Part shown: positions 52,410-60,282 of the stretch, piece after piece
How positions within the stretch are numbered: the first letter of the stretch is position 1
Layout: the number at the start of each line of letters is the position of its first letter
Source: a bacterium
GTDB lineage: Bacteria; Myxococcota_A; Bradymonadia; UBA7976; UBA1532
Direction: 5' to 3'
DNA: 64,000 nt
NCBI GenBank assembly: GCA_030427205.1
Contig: JAUHXC010000010.1
Location: forward strand, 124,001-188,000
Program-made: the position numbers and the translations under genes
Notes under the pieces: generated by a model
What the model was told of the DNA's origin: nothing
What the model saw: only the letters and a program-made list of their open reading frames with translations
Databases searched by the model: none

Positions 52410-53072
52410 TCAAGCGGCCGCGTCGATCGTCGGCGCGTCGGGCGGGCCGCCCGCCGCGCCGTCGGGGCAGAGCACCGGGTCGAGCAGCGCCTCGTCGAGC
52501 GCCTCGATACGCTCGGTCAGCGCGCCCACCAGCCGGGCGGCGTCCCCCGACTGTCCGCTCAGCCGCATGACCTCCGCCTGGGCCCGCAGCTGGTGCAGCC
52601 GCTCTTCGACCTCGGCCAGCTCGGCGTCGGCCCGGTCGCGCAGCGCCGCCAGCCGCCGCAGGTGGGCCGCGGTGCGGCGGGCGGCGTCGGCCGCGCCCCG
52701 GCGTCCGGCGGCTTCGAGCCGGGTCGCCCGGGCGTCTGCCGCGGCCGGGTCGAACTCCGGCCGCCGGGTCAAGGCCTCGAGCTCGGCGGCGCGGGCGGTG
52801 GCCCGGGCCAGCCGCTCGGCGAGGCGATCGAGGGCCGCGGGGTCGGGCAGCAGCGCCGCCAGCGGGCCGTCGCGCAGGGCGGCGAGGGCGTCGAGCAGCG
52901 GCGAGCGCGCCGTCGAGCGCCCGAAGACGAAGGGGGCGCACAGCGGCCAGCAGACCAGCAGCAGCGCGCCGTCGAGGGCCGTGCGCCGATCGAGGCCGCG
53001 GCGGGCGGTGAGGCCGCCGGCCAGCGCCACGCCCACCGCCAGATACAGCCCGGCGAGGGTCATGACCTTCAT
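52410..53072 (-). CDS. Membrane-anchored coiled-coil protein
   Basis: This 220-residue protein has one or two N-terminal membrane helices (MKVMTLAGLYLAVGVALAGG, ALLLVCWPLCAPFVFG). A long Ala/Arg/Glu-rich helical region (residues about 65-195, e.g. RATRLEAAGRRGAADAARRTA) probably forms a coiled coil. No known family is recognised. ATG 53072 overlaps the stop of the upstream membrane-protein gene (53069-53072). As third gene of the operon it could scaffold the two upstream membrane proteins. Confidence 0.7.
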   Translation of the reverse strand: MKVMTLAGLYLAVGVALAGGLTARRGLDRRTALDGALLLVCWPLCAPFVFGRSTARSPLLDALAALRDGPLAALLPDPAALDRLAERLARATARAAELEALTRRPEFDPAAADARATRLEAAGRRGAADAARRTAAHLRRLAALRDRADAELAEVEERLHQLRAQAEVMRLSGQSGDAARLVGALTERIEALDEALLDPVLCPDGAAGGPPDAPTIDAAA

Positions 53073-54067
53073 CGACCGGGCTCCGCGCCGGGCAGCGGCG
53101 CGCCGTCGCGATAGTAGACCCCGCGCGCCGAGTTGTACGAGCCGCCGACCGCCTGCAGGAAGTTGCCCTCGAGGCTGCGCACGAAGACCACGTCGGGGCT
53201 CTGGGGGCGCACGACCCACGGGCGCAGCGTCCAGGCCATCTGGCTGCCGACGATGGCGCTCAGCGCGAGAAACGCCAGCCCGGTCATGCGCCGCCGCCCG
53301 CCGCGCCGCAGGAGCGCCCGGCCGAAGAACAGCAGCCCGCCCAGCCCGCCGACCCCGCAGCAGGCCACGATCAGCAGGATGCTGCCGTGGTAGCCGAGCA
53401 TCGCCCCGCCGAGCAGCACGAGCGGCGCGGTGGCCGCCATGAGCAGCGCGGCGAGGGCCAGCGCCGCCAGTACGCCCGCCAGGTCACGGCGCAGATCGCT
53501 GCGTCCGCCGACGGCCTGGTCGAGCGCGCCGAGGGCCGGGGTCACCAGGCCGGCGGTCAACAGCAGCACGAGGGGCAGCTTGATGGCGGCGAAGACGACC
53601 TGCAGGCCGCCGCGCTGCCAGCCGATGGCGGCGCCGAGCACCGCCGCGGCGGTGGCGATGGTGATCACGCAGGTGCGCACCAGATCGCCGAGGGCCTCGC
53701 CGCGGTCGATGCGGTCGAGCACCCGCGGCTGGTCGCGCAGCAGGCCGTCGACGAGGGCCACGCCCATCAGCGGCGGCTGCGGCTCGCGGGCGGGCGCCGA
53801 TCGGGCGGCGCTGGTGACCCCGGCCACCGGCTGCGGCGTGGGCCGGCCGGCGGATGGCTCGGCCGTTGCCTCGGGGGTCGGCTCGGGCTTCGGATCGGGT
53901 GTTGGTTCGGGCGCAGCGGTCTGCGGTTGATCGGTCCGCGGCGCCCCGTCGCCGTCGGCGCCTGCCAGGGCCTCGCGGGCGGCGGCGCGGCGGCCGGCGG
54001 CGGAGGGGTCGGGGGCGGCGACGTCGGCGGCGAGCAGGTCGAGCGCGGTGGCGGTGCGGGCGGTCAT
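53069..54067 (-). CDS. Polytopic membrane protein with long Pro/Thr N-terminus
   Basis: This 332-residue protein has a disordered Pro/Ala/Thr/Glu N-terminal region (about 1-105) and then about five transmembrane helices (VRTCVITIATAAAVLGAAIG, IKLPLVLLLTAGLVTPALGA, VLAALALAALLMAATAPLVL, YHGSILLIVACCGVGGLGGL, LAFLALSAIVGSQMAW). A C-terminal exposed segment follows. The helix layout is like the Yip1-type protein upstream, so the two may be distant paralogues. No catalytic motif is visible. Confidence 0.7.
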   Translation of the reverse strand: MTARTATALDLLAADVAAPDPSAAGRRAAAREALAGADGDGAPRTDQPQTAAPEPTPDPKPEPTPEATAEPSAGRPTPQPVAGVTSAARSAPAREPQPPLMGVALVDGLLRDQPRVLDRIDRGEALGDLVRTCVITIATAAAVLGAAIGWQRGGLQVVFAAIKLPLVLLLTAGLVTPALGALDQAVGGRSDLRRDLAGVLAALALAALLMAATAPLVLLGGAMLGYHGSILLIVACCGVGGLGGLLFFGRALLRRGGRRRMTGLAFLALSAIVGSQMAWTLRPWVVRPQSPDVVFVRSLEGNFLQAVGGSYNSARGVYYRDGAPLPGAEPGR

Positions 54068-54094
54068 GACGTTCTCCGAGGGGCGATGGGCGGC

Positions 54095-54628
54095 TCAGTT
54101 GAGGACGAGCGAGACGTAGGCGTAGAGGCCGATGGCCAGGAAGACGACCGACCAGGCCGCGTACAGCAGCCGGGCCCGCGGGCGGTCGTCGTCGGCGAAG
54201 ACCCGGCGGTACAGGCCGCGCAGGAAGACCAGCGCCGCGCCGAACATGACGCACGCGCCGAGCAGCACGACGAGCGGGCCGGGGTTGGTCGCCGCGAGGA
54301 AAGCCGTGGCCGGCAGGCAGCCCACCAGCAGCCGGCCGATGCCGCCGAGGGCCTCGGCGAAGCCGCGGGCGGTGCGCTGGGGGTCGGGCGCGACCCCGGC
54401 GAACGCCGCGGCGATGTACAGGGTCGGCGCGCACAGCAGGGTCACCCCGACGATGGCCGCCGGCCAGGCGAGCACGAAGCCCGCCTCGGGGCCGACGAGC
54501 CCTTTGCCCGGCTCGAAGGTGAGGGTGAAGACGAGGCCCATCAGCGCCGGCCCGCCCAGGGCCCAGGCGGCGAGCACGGCGGGGTTGACGGGTCGGGCTG
54601 CGGGCGTATCGAGGGCTGCGGTCGACAT
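54095..54628 (-). CDS. Yip1-like small membrane protein
   Basis: This 177-residue protein has about four to five transmembrane helices and starts MSTAALDTPAARPVNPAVLA. AGGAG lies just before ATG 54628, and this decides the start against the longer open frame from 54916. The hydrophobic pattern resembles Yip1/DUF1282-type proteins, which is weak evidence. It is the first gene of a three-gene operon divergent from the MuiA-like pair. The intergenic region holds a 7-bp perfect palindrome. Confidence 0.65.
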   Translation of the reverse strand: MSTAALDTPAARPVNPAVLAAWALGGPALMGLVFTLTFEPGKGLVGPEAGFVLAWPAAIVGVTLLCAPTLYIAAAFAGVAPDPQRTARGFAEALGGIGRLLVGCLPATAFLAATNPGPLVVLLGACVMFGAALVFLRGLYRRVFADDDRPRARLLYAAWSVVFLAIGLYAYVSLVLN

Positions 54629-54656
54629 GGGAGCTCCTGGCGGCTGGGGTGCGGTG

Positions 54657-54680
54657 CGGGCACGATCAGCAGTGTGCCCG
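54657..54680. promoter_or_regulatory. Perfect inverted repeat CGGGCAC-N10-GTGCCCG in the divergent region
   Basis: A 7-bp perfect dyad spans 54657-54680 in the 235-base region between the divergent membrane operon and the MuiA-like genes. It is a candidate operator for coordinated control. Confidence 0.4.
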
Positions 54681-54863
54681 GCGCCCTTGCGACCGGCCGG
54701 GCGAGGCGGTGGAGAGCCCGCGGCGAGACTGTGCCGATCCGGTGCAGGCCGGCGCGGGCCGATCTCCGGGTGGCCCGCGGCTGGGGGTTTCGCGGGGATG
54801 CCGTCTGACGCACACTGCCCGCGGGACGCAGCACACGACGCGCGAGACCGCAGAGGGGGAGCG

Positions 54864-57044
54864 ATGGGCGCCGCCGAGATCCGCATCATGCACGAGGCCC
54901 CGATCGTCGGGGTCACCGTTCACCGTCAGGGGGCCACCGTCACCCGCCGGGTGGTGGTCGAGCCGGGCGACGGCTGGCCCGCGGGCCTGGCCGTCGTCGG
55001 GCTGCCGCTGGCCATCCGCGCGCCGACGCTGCGGGTCAGCGTGCAGGTCGACGGCGACGGCGCCGCGCTGGCCGGCGACCCGCGCATGGGGGTCTGGGCC
55101 CGCCCGCCGGCGGAGACCATCGAGCCGCCCGAGCAGGCCGAGCTCCTCGCCGCCAGGCAGGCCGTGCAGCGCCTCGAGCAGCGCATCGCCGGGCTCGACG
55201 CAGAGCTCGCGCTCGTGGCCATGGCCGATATCCAGCCGCGGCCGGCGGCCCAGCCGGGCAAGGCGCCGCCGCCGTCGCCGATGGCCGCGCGGCTGGCGCT
55301 GGTGGGCTTCACCGACGACCTGACCGCCCGCCGCCATACCGCGCGCGCCGAGGCCGAAGCGGCGCTGGCCGAGGCCCGCGAAGCCCTCGCCGCCGCCCGC
55401 GATCGGTTCACCCGGGCCACCTCGGCCCAGGTCATCCGCGCCGCGGCGATCACCGGGCGGGTCGACGTGCCGCTCGACGTGCAGAGCGCGCCGACGGCGG
55501 TCCGGCTGACGCTGAGCTACTTCGTGCCCGGCGCCCGCTGGGTGCCCGCGTGGCAGGTGCGGCTGGCGGGCGACGGGGCGCGGGCGAGCATCGAGATGCG
55601 GGCCCACGTGGTGCAGCGCACCGGCGAGGACTGGCGCGGCGTGCCGCTGCGGCTGTCGACCGCCGAGCCGCTGCGCTTCTCCGCGCTGCCCGAGCTGGAC
55701 TCGATCCGCATCGGCAAGGCCCAGGATACGCCGCCGGCCACCCGCGGCTTCCGCCCGCCGCCGGCCGGGGCCGACGCGCTCTTCGGCGACTTCGATCGGG
55801 CCCGCAAGGCCCTCGCGCCGCGGGCGCCGACCGGCAGCGCGCTGCCCGGCCCGGCGAGCCAGCGGCTGCCCGACTGGCCGGTGTGGGATCTCGAACAGCT
55901 CGCGCCCGAGCTGCCGCAGACCGGCGCCGTCGACGGCTTCGGCGGGGCGGCCATGGCCGACTTCGCGGCCGAAGAGCTCGACGAGGCCCCGATGGAGCGG
56001 TCGGCGCCGATGCCGGCCATGGCCTCGGCGATGCCTCCGCCGCCCGCGCCGGCCGCCCCCCGCCCGATGCGCAAGCGCATGGCCAGCCGCGGCGCGCCCA
56101 AAGGCCGCGGCGGCGGCGGGCCACCGGCCGTGGGCGGCGCGCCGGGCGGGCCGCCGTCCGCCGTGCGCGCGGCGGTGCTGTTCGCCGGCCTGCGCCTGCC
56201 GCCGCCCGACGGGCGCACCCGGGGCAAGCTCGAACCCGAGGATCGCGGCGCCCGCTGGCGCGCGTCGCTGACCGCTGACGGCCGCCGGCTCGACGCCGAT
56301 CCGGTCGCGCTGGCCGAGGCCGCCGAGCGCGAGGCCCGCGCCGTCACCCACACGCCGGCGCCGGCGGGCACCCGCCCGGTCGGGCAGGGCCACTTCGACC
56401 ACGTCTGGACCACCGACGCCGCGGTGGACGTGCCCGCCGACGGCGGCTGGCACTCGGTGCCGGTGGGTATCCGCGAGCTGCCGTGCGCGCTGCGCTACGT
56501 GACCGTGCCCCGGGAGGACGCCCACGTCTTCCGGCTGGCGACGCTGCACAACGTCGACCGCGCGCCGCTGCTGGCCGGGCCCGCCGAGCTCTACGTCGAC
56601 GGGGCCTACGTGCTCTCGACGGCGCTGAATCACGTGCCCTCCGGCGGCCGCTTCGAACTGGGCCTGGGCGTCGAGCAGGCCATCCGCTGCGCGCGCAACG
56701 CCCGCTACGAAGAGGCGCGCTCCGACGCCCGGGTGGTCGCGATGGCCGAGCTGCGCCACCACCTGAGCATCGAGCTGCGCAACGGCCTGGGCCGGCCGGC
56801 CGATATCGAAGTGCGGGAGCGGGTGCCGCAGCCCGCCGAGGGGGCCGAGGTGGTCATCGAGGAGCTGAACGTGAACCCGATCTGGCAGGGCTACGACCAG
56901 ATCGAGCGCGGCCGGCCCATCGTCGGCGGCCGCCGCTGGCGCCTGACCGTCGAGCCGGGGGCCACCGAGACCCTCGAAGCGACCTACGTGGTCAAGATCT
57001 ACGCCGCCAACGAGCTGGTCGGCGGCAACCGCAGGGAGGCGTGA
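54864..57044 (+). CDS. MuiA-like DUF4140/DUF4139 protein, long form
   Basis: This 726-residue protein has an N-terminal DUF4140 beta-domain (APIVGVTVHRQGATVTRRVVVEPGDGW) and a coiled-coil segment (about 90-185). The DUF4139 domain is split by a low-complexity Pro/Ala/Met-rich insert (about 300-440): its first part is ALTLSYFVPGARWVPAWQVRL-like with RTGEDW, its second FDHVWTTDAAVDVPADGGWH, YVTVPREDAHVFRLATLHN and RVPQPAEGAEVVI. MuiA-family proteins were named for an effect on mucoidy, but their molecular role is unknown. No signal peptide is visible. GAGGGGGAG lies before ATG 54864, which decides the start against the frame open from 54132. It is followed two bases later by a shorter paralogue. 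Confidence 0.85.
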   Translation: MGAAEIRIMHEAPIVGVTVHRQGATVTRRVVVEPGDGWPAGLAVVGLPLAIRAPTLRVSVQVDGDGAALAGDPRMGVWARPPAETIEPPEQAELLAARQAVQRLEQRIAGLDAELALVAMADIQPRPAAQPGKAPPPSPMAARLALVGFTDDLTARRHTARAEAEAALAEAREALAAARDRFTRATSAQVIRAAAITGRVDVPLDVQSAPTAVRLTLSYFVPGARWVPAWQVRLAGDGARASIEMRAHVVQRTGEDWRGVPLRLSTAEPLRFSALPELDSIRIGKAQDTPPATRGFRPPPAGADALFGDFDRARKALAPRAPTGSALPGPASQRLPDWPVWDLEQLAPELPQTGAVDGFGGAAMADFAAEELDEAPMERSAPMPAMASAMPPPPAPAAPRPMRKRMASRGAPKGRGGGGPPAVGGAPGGPPSAVRAAVLFAGLRLPPPDGRTRGKLEPEDRGARWRASLTADGRRLDADPVALAEAAEREARAVTHTPAPAGTRPVGQGHFDHVWTTDAAVDVPADGGWHSVPVGIRELPCALRYVTVPREDAHVFRLATLHNVDRAPLLAGPAELYVDGAYVLSTALNHVPSGGRFELGLGVEQAIRCARNARYEEARSDARVVAMAELRHHLSIELRNGLGRPADIEVRERVPQPAEGAEVVIEELNVNPIWQGYDQIERGRPIVGGRRWRLTVEPGATETLEATYVVKIYAANELVGGNRREA

Positions 57045-57045
57045 G

Positions 57046-58641
57046 ATGGGCCACGTGAGCTGGTTGGAAGGGCCCGCCGCCGATCGGGCGGCGTTCGACG
57101 CGCCGGTGGTCGAGGTGGTGCTGCTCGAAGATCGGGCGCAGGTCACCCGGCGGGGTGTGGTGAAGCTGGTCGCCGGGCGCAATCGGCTGGTGCTGCGCGG
57201 GGTCTCGCCCATCGCCCAGGACCTGTCGTTGCGGGCCGAGGTGGACGGCGCGGCCCGGGTCGCCGACGCCCGCCTGCGCCGCGGGCTGCGCATCGAGCGG
57301 GCCGACAAGCCCGAAGCGGTCGCGGCGCTGGCGGCGGCGGTGCGGGCGGCCAACGCCCGGGTCACCGCCGAGGTGCGCGGCGCCGAGCGGGCCGCCGCGG
57401 TGCACGGCCGGGTGGGCGAGATCCTGGCCCGCGGCATGGCCGAGCTGCCCGCCGACGTGGCCTGGGGCATGGCCGATCGCGACCGCTGGGTCGAGACCTA
57501 CGAGGCGCTCTTCGAGCGCGGCCGCGACGCGGCCCACGAGGCCATCGAGCGCCGATTCGCCGCCGACGATGCCCTGCGCGAGGCCCGGGAGGCCGCGGAG
57601 CGGGCCCGGGCGGCCGATCGGCTCGATCACCATGTCGAGGCCTTCGTCGAGCTCGATCTGGTCGCAGACGGGCCGCTGGAGGCCCCGGTGAGCATCGTCT
57701 ACACCGTGCCCAACGCGCTCTGGCGGCCGGTGCATCGGGCCCGGCTCGACGGCGATACCCTGCGCTTCGAGAGCCGGGCGGCGGTGTGGCAGCGCACCGG
57801 CGAAGACTGGAGCGGCGTGCGCTTCGCCGCCTCGACCGCGCGCACCTCGCTGGGCACGACGGCGCCGTTGTTGACCGACGACCTGCTCACCGCCCGCCGC
57901 CGGGAGGAGCAGGCGGTGACCCTCGCCGCCCGTGAGGTGAAGGTGCAGCGGCTGGGCCCCGATGGCGGAGGCAAGCCACAGCCGGCATCGTCTGCCGTGG
58001 AGCTGCCGGGGGTCGACGACGGCGGCGAGGTGCGCCACCTGGTGGCCGATCGACCGGTGACCATCCCGGGGGACGGGCGGCCGGTCTTCGTCGACCTCTT
58101 CGCCTTCGAGGCCCCGGCCCGCCGCGATCGGGTGCTGATGGCCGAGGTCGACCCCACGGTGCACCTGCGGGTGCAGAGCCGCCACGGGGGCCGTCAGCCG
58201 GTGCTGGCCGGGCCGGTGGAGCTGGTGCGCGACAGCGGCACCGTCGGCTGGACCGAGACGTTGTACGTGGCGCCGGGCGGCGCGATCGAGCTGGGCTTCG
58301 GCCCCGACGACGCGCTGCGGGCGGTGCGCGCGGTGGACGTCGACGAAGAGACCGACGCCGTCGACAAGTGGACCCGGCGCACGGTGCGGGTGCGGCTGTA
58401 TCTCAGCAACCTCGGCGGCGAGGATCGCACGCTGCGCATCACCGAGCGTTTGCCGGTCTCCGAGGTCGAGCAGGTGAAGGTGGCGGTGCTCGAAGGGCCG
58501 GCGCGGCCCGGCGACGAGGCGCCGCAGCCGGCCGATCGCGACGGCATGTGGTCGGTGGAGCGCACCGTGCCGGCCAATGGCCGGGCGGCGGTGGTGCTGC
58601 GCTGGCAGCTGGCCACCGCGCCGGGGGTCGTGGGGGTCTGA
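57046..58641 (+). CDS. MuiA-like DUF4140/DUF4139 protein, short form
   Basis: This 531-residue protein has the same plan as its upstream paralogue without the low-complexity insert. It has DUF4140 (VVLLEDRAQVTRRGVVKLVAGRNRLVLRG), a helical stalk (about 85-190) and DUF4139 (SIVYTVPNALWRPVHRARL, WQRTGEDWSGVRFAAST, PVFVDLFAFEAPARRDRVLMAE, TVGWTETLYVAPGGAIELGFGPDD, RITERLPVSEVEQVKV). The VWQRTGEDW motif is shared with the first copy. It starts one base after the upstream stop. The pair may form a heteromer. Confidence 0.88.
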   Translation: MGHVSWLEGPAADRAAFDAPVVEVVLLEDRAQVTRRGVVKLVAGRNRLVLRGVSPIAQDLSLRAEVDGAARVADARLRRGLRIERADKPEAVAALAAAVRAANARVTAEVRGAERAAAVHGRVGEILARGMAELPADVAWGMADRDRWVETYEALFERGRDAAHEAIERRFAADDALREAREAAERARAADRLDHHVEAFVELDLVADGPLEAPVSIVYTVPNALWRPVHRARLDGDTLRFESRAAVWQRTGEDWSGVRFAASTARTSLGTTAPLLTDDLLTARRREEQAVTLAAREVKVQRLGPDGGGKPQPASSAVELPGVDDGGEVRHLVADRPVTIPGDGRPVFVDLFAFEAPARRDRVLMAEVDPTVHLRVQSRHGGRQPVLAGPVELVRDSGTVGWTETLYVAPGGAIELGFGPDDALRAVRAVDVDEETDAVDKWTRRTVRVRLYLSNLGGEDRTLRITERLPVSEVEQVKVAVLEGPARPGDEAPQPADRDGMWSVERTVPANGRAAVVLRWQLATAPGVVGV

Positions 58642-58737
58642 CTGCGCGCGGGAGAGCGTCGGCAAGAAAATGAACGCGCGGTTGCCCATGCCGCGCGCTG
58701 GCGGGTTCCACCACCGAATTCACACTCGGAGCCCACC

Positions 58738-60273
58738 ATGAAGACTCGCATCGCCGCCGCTCTCGTCGCCTCCGCCACGCTCGCCGCCGCCACGCTCACC
58801 GCCGGGCAGGCCGCCGCCAGCCCGGGGGCTCTCGTCGGCACCATCGCCCACAAGGTCGCCGACAAGGCGCTCGGCTTCGCTGTCAGCCAGGCCCTGGGCA
58901 GCGTCGTCGGCAGCGGGCCGGTCGACCTCTCGGAGCAGGCCTTCCAACGCATCGGCTCGCTGGTGACCCACGCCGTCGAGGCGGGGCGCTTCGCCGACTG
59001 GAAGGTCGAGTTCGAGAGCGTCGTCAACCGCGCCGGGCGCCACGACGGCGACCTCGACCGCGGCATCGCCATCGTCGACGACGCCGAGCGGGTCTCCATC
59101 GCCATGGAAGGCTTCGGCCTGCAGGGGGTGCCGAGCTATCAGCTGTCGACGGCGCTCGAGATGCGCTTCCTCGAAGACATCGCCCTGATCTTCGACGGCA
59201 GCGACCCGGTCACGGCCGACCGCTATCGCATGGACCGCAGCGTCACCGCTCACGCCGCCCTGGTCCACCTGCGCGACATGGAGATCGTGTGGAGCGGCAT
59301 CGCCTCGGGGCGCTATACGGTGCGCCAGAAGGTCATCAGCCGCTGGGGCAACTACCGCGACGGCGGGGCCTCGATGCGGGTCTGCCTCGACGGGCCGAGC
59401 GGCGAGTGGTGCAGCCCCTCGGCGTTCTCCAGTACGTGGTGGGTCGGCGGCAGCCGCATGACCGACAGCCGACCGGCCTACGCCGAGGCCAACGCCGAGC
59501 GCGATCGCCTCCTGGCGATCGACAAGGCGGCGATCTTCGGTGATCTGGCCACGACCAAGAGCTTCCTGAGCCGGGTCGCCGGCGCCGCGCTGTGCCCGCT
59601 GGGCGACTTCGACGGGTCGAACTGCTTCGTCGAGTACGTGCCGGCCGGCACCCAGGGCTTCATCCACGCCGGCGGGCTGTATACGACCCCGCGCATGAAC
59701 CCCAGCTGCCCCGATGGCGACTTCGACGGGGCCAACTGTGTCATCGCCCGGCCGGCGGCGGGCACGTCGCCGTTCATGCACGCCGGCTCGCTGTACACCA
59801 CCCCGTATCGCGGCCCGAGCTGCCCCAACGGCAGCTTCGACGGGGCCAACTGCTTCATCGCCCGCGTGCCCGGCGGCACCTCGCCGTTCATCTACGCGGG
59901 CAGCCTCTACACGACCCCGCAGCCGGGCGGCCACTGCCCGATCGGCTGGTTCGACGGCGCCAACTGCTACGTGGCCACGCCCGAGGCGGGCACCTCGCCC
60001 TTCATCTACGTCGGCGGCTTGTACACCACGCCGGTCTACACCCCGACGTGCCCCATCGGCAGCTTCGACGGCGCGAACTGCTTCGTGCATACGCCGGCGG
60101 CCGGCACCGCGCCGTTCATCCACGCCGGCGCGCTGTACACGACCCCCGTCCGCACCCCGAGCTGCCCGGTCGGCAGCTACGACGGGGCCAACTGCTTCGT
60201 CGCCCAGCCCGCCGCCGGCACCGAGCCCTTCCTCTACGCCGGCGGCCTGTACACCACGCCGGTCCGGCGCTGA
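58738..60273 (+). CDS. Secreted protein with six 38-residue DGANC repeats
   Basis: This 511-residue protein has a signal peptide (MKTRIAAALVASATLAAATL, cleavage near AQAAAS). A 250-residue domain follows without recognised family, including IAHKVADKALGFAVSQALG and a conserved-looking VRQKVISRWGNYRDGGASMRVCLDG segment. Six exact-length 38-residue repeats cover residues 286-511 (consensus CP.GSFDGANCFV..PAAGT, then PFIYAGGLYTTPV). Each repeat holds two Cys that can pair. 'DGANC' repeats of this style occur in other secreted bacterial proteins, but their ligand is unknown. A GGAG ribosome-binding site lies upstream. It ends 9 bases from a convergent Cys-rich lipoprotein gene. Confidence 0.85.
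   Translation: MKTRIAAALVASATLAAATLTAGQAAASPGALVGTIAHKVADKALGFAVSQALGSVVGSGPVDLSEQAFQRIGSLVTHAVEAGRFADWKVEFESVVNRAGRHDGDLDRGIAIVDDAERVSIAMEGFGLQGVPSYQLSTALEMRFLEDIALIFDGSDPVTADRYRMDRSVTAHAALVHLRDMEIVWSGIASGRYTVRQKVISRWGNYRDGGASMRVCLDGPSGEWCSPSAFSSTWWVGGSRMTDSRPAYAEANAERDRLLAIDKAAIFGDLATTKSFLSRVAGAALCPLGDFDGSNCFVEYVPAGTQGFIHAGGLYTTPRMNPSCPDGDFDGANCVIARPAAGTSPFMHAGSLYTTPYRGPSCPNGSFDGANCFIARVPGGTSPFIYAGSLYTTPQPGGHCPIGWFDGANCYVATPEAGTSPFIYVGGLYTTPVYTPTCPIGSFDGANCFVHTPAAGTAPFIHAGALYTTPVRTPSCPVGSYDGANCFVAQPAAGTEPFLYAGGLYTTPVRR
59593..60270. repeat. Six tandem 114-bp (38-residue) repeats
   Basis: Units start at 59593, 59707, 59821, 59935, 60049 and 60163; the last is shortened to 36 codons. Each begins with TGC-CC and encodes Cys-Pro followed by DGANC or DGSNC and LYTTP. 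The copies have diverged in sequence but not in length. Confidence 0.85.
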
Positions 60274-60282
60274 CGCCCGCTG

